Assembly (NCBI GenBank): GCA_019115485.1
Contig: DXDM01000023.1
Location: 1 to 48,616 of the forward strand
DNA from: Candidatus Barnesiella excrementavium
GTDB taxonomy: Bacteria; Bacteroidota; Bacteroidia; Bacteroidales; Barnesiellaceae
Length of the DNA stretch: 48,616 nucleotides
Direction of reading: 5' to 3'
Both the position numbers and the translations under genes were made by a program. The notes under the pieces were generated by a model that saw only the letters and a list, made by a program, of their open reading frames with translations, searched no databases and had not been told where the DNA came from. This document shows positions 42,450 to 48,616 of the stretch, piece after piece (position 1 is the stretch's first letter; every line of letters starts with the position of its first letter).

Positions 42450-43310
42450 ATGCAAAAGGTTCGAAATACTATCGATTCCATTCCAAACACACTCCAAAAG
42501 CAAGATTTTATTCCCATCTCGTTTGACGAGCCTGTTGCCTCGGACGATGCGAACCTGTCCATATCGCCCGACCAACTCACGATTATCCTCTGTACCCAAG
42601 GGAAGAAAACCCTGCAAATCAACTTTTCGGAATATACCCTTACTCCGGGAAGCCTCGCCTTCCTCTATCCCCAGTCGATGTGGAAGATTATCGACGGTAG
42701 CGACGACTTTCAAGCCTGCTACTTCTCCATCAAGGGGACTTCGGCCAAGGAGTGGAACACCTTTATCGATCTCGACACGGTCTTCTCGGTCAGCTCCTAC
42801 ATAGCCAAGCACCCCTACACCAGCCTCTCGACCGACGAGACCCAGGTCATAGAGAAGTACCTGCGTCTTTTGCAAAACCGCTACGAAGCCCAGGCCGGTG
42901 CCACGGTCATACATTTCTTGCTGTCGGCATTTACCCTGGAACTCAACCACATCTTCACCCTGCGGGAGAAGAGCGACAAATCCAAGCTGTCGCGGCAGGA
43001 AGATATCCTGTGGAAATTCCTCACCCTGCTCAAAGAGTATCACAAGCAGCAACGCAGCGTCAACTTCTATGCCGACAAGCTCTACATATCGCCCAAGCAC
43101 CTCTCGTCGGTCATCAAGCAGATGAGCCACAAGACCGCCCACGAAATCATCGCCGACTTCGTGATTCTGTCGGCCAAGCGCATGTTGAAAACCACGACCA
43201 TGAGCATTCAGGAGATATCCGACGAACTGAATTTTGCCAACCAGTCGTTCTTCGGGAAATTTTTCAAACAAAATACCGGACTATCCCCCTCCTCCTATCG
43301 CAAGAAATAA
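42450..43310 (+). CDS. AraC-family transcription regulator
   Basis: The 286-residue protein has an N-terminal sensory part with a cupin-like pattern (LTIILCTQGKKTLQINFSEY, PGSLAFLYPQ) and a C-terminal double helix-turn-helix (about residues 190-286: ADKLYISPKHLSSVIKQMSH, then SIQEISDELNFANQSFFGKF and LSPSSYRKK). AraC proteins usually control nearby genes in response to a small molecule. The beta-galactosidase gene follows 39 nt downstream on the same strand, so it is the likely target. The ligand is unknown. The gene has its own full promoter. Confidence 0.92.
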   Translation: MQKVRNTIDSIPNTLQKQDFIPISFDEPVASDDANLSISPDQLTIILCTQGKKTLQINFSEYTLTPGSLAFLYPQSMWKIIDGSDDFQACYFSIKGTSAKEWNTFIDLDTVFSVSSYIAKHPYTSLSTDETQVIEKYLRLLQNRYEAQAGATVIHFLLSAFTLELNHIFTLREKSDKSKLSRQEDILWKFLTLLKEYHKQQRSVNFYADKLYISPKHLSSVIKQMSHKTAHEIIADFVILSAKRMLKTTTMSIQEISDELNFANQSFFGKFFKQNTGLSPSSYRKK

Positions 43311-43322
43311 TCGTCATACTAA

Positions 43323-46586
<3,264 letters not shown>

Positions 46587-46597
46587 CCCAATCACAT

Positions 46598-46630
46598 TAT
46601 CACGCCCGGGACATTTACCCGGGCGTGATA
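46598..46630. terminator. Hairpin after the beta-galactosidase gene
   Basis: TATCACGCCCGGG (46598-46610) pairs perfectly with CCCGGGCGTGATA (46618-46630), 13 bp, loop ACATTTA. No T-run follows on the plus strand, so termination may be incomplete and the next gene, 18 nt on, may be partly read through. Confidence 0.6.
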
Positions 46631-46648
46631 GCTAAAAAACGATTAACG

Positions 46649-47149
46649 ATGTACCGATTTACCCATCTGTTCCTGGCGCTTTCGCTTCTGCTTGTCACCT
46701 CGTGCAGCCTGTTCAAAGAACTGAACCTCACCTCCGACGACGTGACCCGTATCACCTCCGAGACCTTCGACGACGACTACGACATGGTCTACTACTCGAC
46801 CCTCTCGCTGCTCCAAGCCGAACAGTTCACCATCGTCGAAGCCAACAAGGAGAGCGGCATCATTCGAGGCATACAACACACCGAGCGCAACGATGTGGAA
46901 TGGAACTTGAAGGCTTTCGGTGAAGCCACCGAACGCGAATCGACCGAGGCGGTCTTCCTGGTGCTGCCCCTCCCCTCGAAGCACACCGAGGTAAAGCTGT
47001 CGCTCTATCGCAACGAACTGGTCGTTACCCGCAAGAACGGACGCAACCAGAAACAGGACTCCCGCACCATGCTGCTCACCGAGTCGACCTACAACAAGTG
47101 GCTCAACAAACTGAAAGCCGAAATCAAACGGCGCAAACGGCTATCGTAA
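46649..47149 (+). CDS. Lipoprotein of unknown function
   Basis: I do not recognise a family. The 166-residue protein has a lipoprotein signal (LALSLLLVTSCSLF, Cys19). The mature part is soluble with alternating short helices and strands (YSTLSLLQAEQFTIVEANKE, TEAVFLVLPLPSKHTEVKLS) and ends in a basic patch (KAEIKRRKRLS). It lies 62 nt after the beta-galactosidase and before two small membrane proteins. The ATG at 46649 is chosen because the longer frame from 46463 overlaps the beta-galactosidase gene and hides the signal peptide. Confidence 0.75.
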   Translation: MYRFTHLFLALSLLLVTSCSLFKELNLTSDDVTRITSETFDDDYDMVYYSTLSLLQAEQFTIVEANKESGIIRGIQHTERNDVEWNLKAFGEATERESTEAVFLVLPLPSKHTEVKLSLYRNELVVTRKNGRNQKQDSRTMLLTESTYNKWLNKLKAEIKRRKRLS

Positions 47150-47187
47150 GATACAGGATAAAGAATCTTTCACGTCATCATACCTCC

Positions 47188-47463
47188 ATGTCTAATCTAT
47201 TTGAATTGAACAGTTATGAAAGCCAAGTAGAGACCCTTGTCTCGGCTTGTTTCATACTGTCGGTCCTGAGCGACCTGGCTATTGCAATAGCGTGGATAGG
47301 GCTGGCAGCCTGCACCGTACTGTTCGGGCAGCTGGTCTATTACCCCTTCCGGTGCAAACGGAAAGACGAATTCCTGTTTGTTCCCTGGTGGATTCTCAAC
47401 CTGCTCTACTGGTGTGCATTCACCGGTTGGACAGTTTACCATTTAATCGACACAGCCGCATGA
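47188..47463 (+). CDS. Small membrane protein (91 aa)
   Basis: No family is recognised. The protein has a soluble N-terminus (MSNLFELNSYESQVE) and two or three hydrophobic helices (about 20-50 and 62-86; VPWWILNLLYWCAFTGWTVY), separated by a basic loop (FRCKRKDEF). The stop overlaps the ATG of the next gene (ATGA), so the two are translationally coupled. The ATG at 47188 follows a purine-poor leader; the longer frame from 47098 overlaps the lipoprotein gene and is not supported. Confidence 0.65.
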   Translation: MSNLFELNSYESQVETLVSACFILSVLSDLAIAIAWIGLAACTVLFGQLVYYPFRCKRKDEFLFVPWWILNLLYWCAFTGWTVYHLIDTAA

Positions 47464-47741
47464 AAAAGAAAAGTAAATCGGTTATCCGCTTGAAATACAT
47501 CGAGCTGATTGCCTTCGTCGAAACCGGGTTTGCCCTTCTCTGCTTCATCTGGGAATACAAGTGGCTCATCGCTCTGTCAATCGCCCTGTTTCTGATACCG
47601 CTGTGGGGACTGATTACCCATCGACGCTGGTGCCGGACGCACAACGAACCGTATGCCAACTGGGAGCTGCTCTACACCTCCATCGCCTGGGTGGTATATG
47701 CATGGATTACAGGGGCTATCTATTTCCGTTTCTTTACCTAA
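47460..47741 (+). CDS. Small membrane protein (93 aa), coupled to the preceding gene
   Basis: No family is recognised. A basic N-terminus (MKKKSKSVIRLKY) is followed by about three hydrophobic helices (IELIAFVETGFALLCFIW; LIALSIALFLIPLWGLIT; LLYTSIAWVVYAWITGAIYF). Its ATG overlaps the stop of the preceding membrane-protein gene. Equal size and coupling suggest a two-subunit membrane complex, but there is no functional evidence. Confidence 0.65.
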   Translation: MKKKSKSVIRLKYIELIAFVETGFALLCFIWEYKWLIALSIALFLIPLWGLITHRRWCRTHNEPYANWELLYTSIAWVVYAWITGAIYFRFFT

Positions 47742-47780
47742 GAAAGGGACAAACAATTTACAAACTACAAAAATATATCG

Positions 47781-48446
47781 ATGAAAAACAAGCTCCTTAT
47801 TTTGACAACTATTCTCATCTCTCTTAACGGTATAAGTTGCTCCTCTTCAATCATCGGGCACAGTGACGGCCCTACCGCCATCTATATCGACGAGCAACCC
47901 GATTTTCTTCTGCGCAAAGGACTCGACCTCATACACGAGATACACGATTTGGCCAATGACTCCAACTACGTCAAATATGTTGCGACCCGTACCGAGATTA
48001 CCCAACGAGTGCAGGAGTTCGCTTCCGCCAACTGCCAATCGGACTATAAAGTATTCGCTATCGACAACCTGAAACCCTTTACAGACTACCTCTCCCGGAT
48101 AGCACCCAGTCTCGACTCCAAACTCTACGAACGGTTGTATCGAAGCATTCCCGCACTCATCAATGCCCAGTCGGGCTCCACTGCCTTAGCCGCAACCTCG
48201 CTGCTCACCGGCGAAGATGTATTCCACAGCAACCGACCCGAAGCTCCTTGCATATACCTTTACTGCTTCAACAAGGGCATCAATTGCCTGGTCTTGTTCA
48301 TACCCCAATCAGAGAGAATCGTACAGGCCTACGCCTCGTGGATTATCAATCAGCAACTCGATTGCATAAAAGGCCCCGATGATGTAGAAACATTCTTCAA
48401 AGATGTACTAAATATCCCCAACATACATATCAAGCAACTGAAATAG
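47781..48446 (+). CDS. Putative lipoprotein of unknown function (221 aa)
   Basis: No family is recognised. The N-terminus is a signal sequence with a likely lipidated Cys20 (LILTTILISLNGISCSSS). The mature part is mixed alpha/beta without repeats: DEQPDFLLRKGLDLIHEIHD, NLKPFTDYLSRIAPSLDS, YLYCFNKGINCLVLFIPQSE. It follows the coupled membrane pair by 39 nt and may share their transcript. G+C is a little lower than in the preceding genes. Confidence 0.7.
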   Translation: MKNKLLILTTILISLNGISCSSSIIGHSDGPTAIYIDEQPDFLLRKGLDLIHEIHDLANDSNYVKYVATRTEITQRVQEFASANCQSDYKVFAIDNLKPFTDYLSRIAPSLDSKLYERLYRSIPALINAQSGSTALAATSLLTGEDVFHSNRPEAPCIYLYCFNKGINCLVLFIPQSERIVQAYASWIINQQLDCIKGPDDVETFFKDVLNIPNIHIKQLK

Positions 48447-48514
48447 AAATATATTACGATGCGAAAGCCAGCCATGTAGTCCCAAGCTGAGAGAAGTAGC
48501 ACAAGAAACAGAAA

Positions 48515-48542
48515 GGCCCGGTAGAGGATTCTCTACCGGGCC
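48515..48542 (-). terminator. Terminator of the tRNA-Gly transcript
   Basis: GGCCCGGTAGAG (48515-48526) pairs perfectly with CTCTACCGGGCC (48531-48542), loop GATT. On the minus strand it follows the tRNA 3' end by 8 nt and is followed by TTTCTGTTTC. Confidence 0.85.
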
Positions 48543-48550
48543 GTTTCACT

Positions 48551-48616
48551 TGGAGCGGAAGACGAGGCTCAAACTCGCGACCCTCAGCTTGGAAGGCTGA
48601 TGCTCTATCAACTGAG
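48551..48616 (-). tRNA. tRNA-Gly (TCC), 5' end cut off by window
   Basis: Read on the minus strand, the segment gives the D arm (CTCAGTTGATAGAGC), anticodon stem-loop TCAGC-CTTCCAA-GCTGA with anticodon TCC, the T arm around GAGTTTGAGCCTC, and acceptor end TCTTCCGCTCCA with an encoded CCA. The first bases of the acceptor stem lie beyond the window. Confidence 0.93.

Overview
This window is chromosomal DNA from a Bacteroidales bacterium. The evidence is a SusC/SusD pair, a complete type IX secretion (T9SS) core in porP-gldK-gldL-gldM-gldN order, a T9SS C-terminal sorting domain, DUF4254, and many promoters of the Bacteroidetes form TTG-N20-TAnnTTTG. A GC-rich, T9SS-positive, SusCD-bearing genome fits a Barnesiella-like or Porphyromonadaceae-like gut bacterium, but the species cannot be fixed from the sequence. 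No IS element, CRISPR array or rRNA gene was seen.

Bases 1 to about 8100 form an accessory, A+T-rich island. It opens with a MobV-type relaxase cut off by the window edge. A MunI-like type II restriction-modification (R-M) system follows (controller protein, CAATTG endonuclease, convergent MT-A70-type methylase). Next come an ECF sigma factor with a four-helix membrane protein, then a DpnII/MboI-like GATC system in M-R-M order. The junctions between these modules carry related repeats: about 101 bp near 3.4 and 7.75 kb, a fragment near 4.83 kb, and a shared hairpin near 4.77 and 7.84 kb. This suggests modular assembly or recombination.

Bases 8189-16803 are a glycan-use locus: SusC porin, SusD-like lipoprotein and a multidomain GH85 endo-beta-N-acetylglucosaminidase ending in a T9SS sorting domain. 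It should take N-glycans from glycoproteins. A double hairpin separates it from a minus-strand block (16963-23486): DUF389 protein, flippase, ruvB, Kdo-kinase-like protein, heptosyltransferase and DUF4254 protein, mostly envelope/LPS functions. On the plus strand follow pdxB, then acpP-fabF-rnc and a GH3-type acyl-adenylating enzyme. metG (minus) converges on them. A minus-strand surface-glycan operon (flippase, a 59-codon small ORF, GT2, GT4, GT2) occupies 31267-35839.

Divergent from it is the T9SS core (36162-42279), the likely export machine for proteins such as the GH85 enzyme. Then come an AraC regulator with its own clear promoter, a secreted GH2 beta-galactosidase, two lipoproteins, two translationally coupled small membrane proteins, and a tRNA-Gly(TCC) cut by the right edge. 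All comparisons were made by eye from remembered family features; no database search was run.
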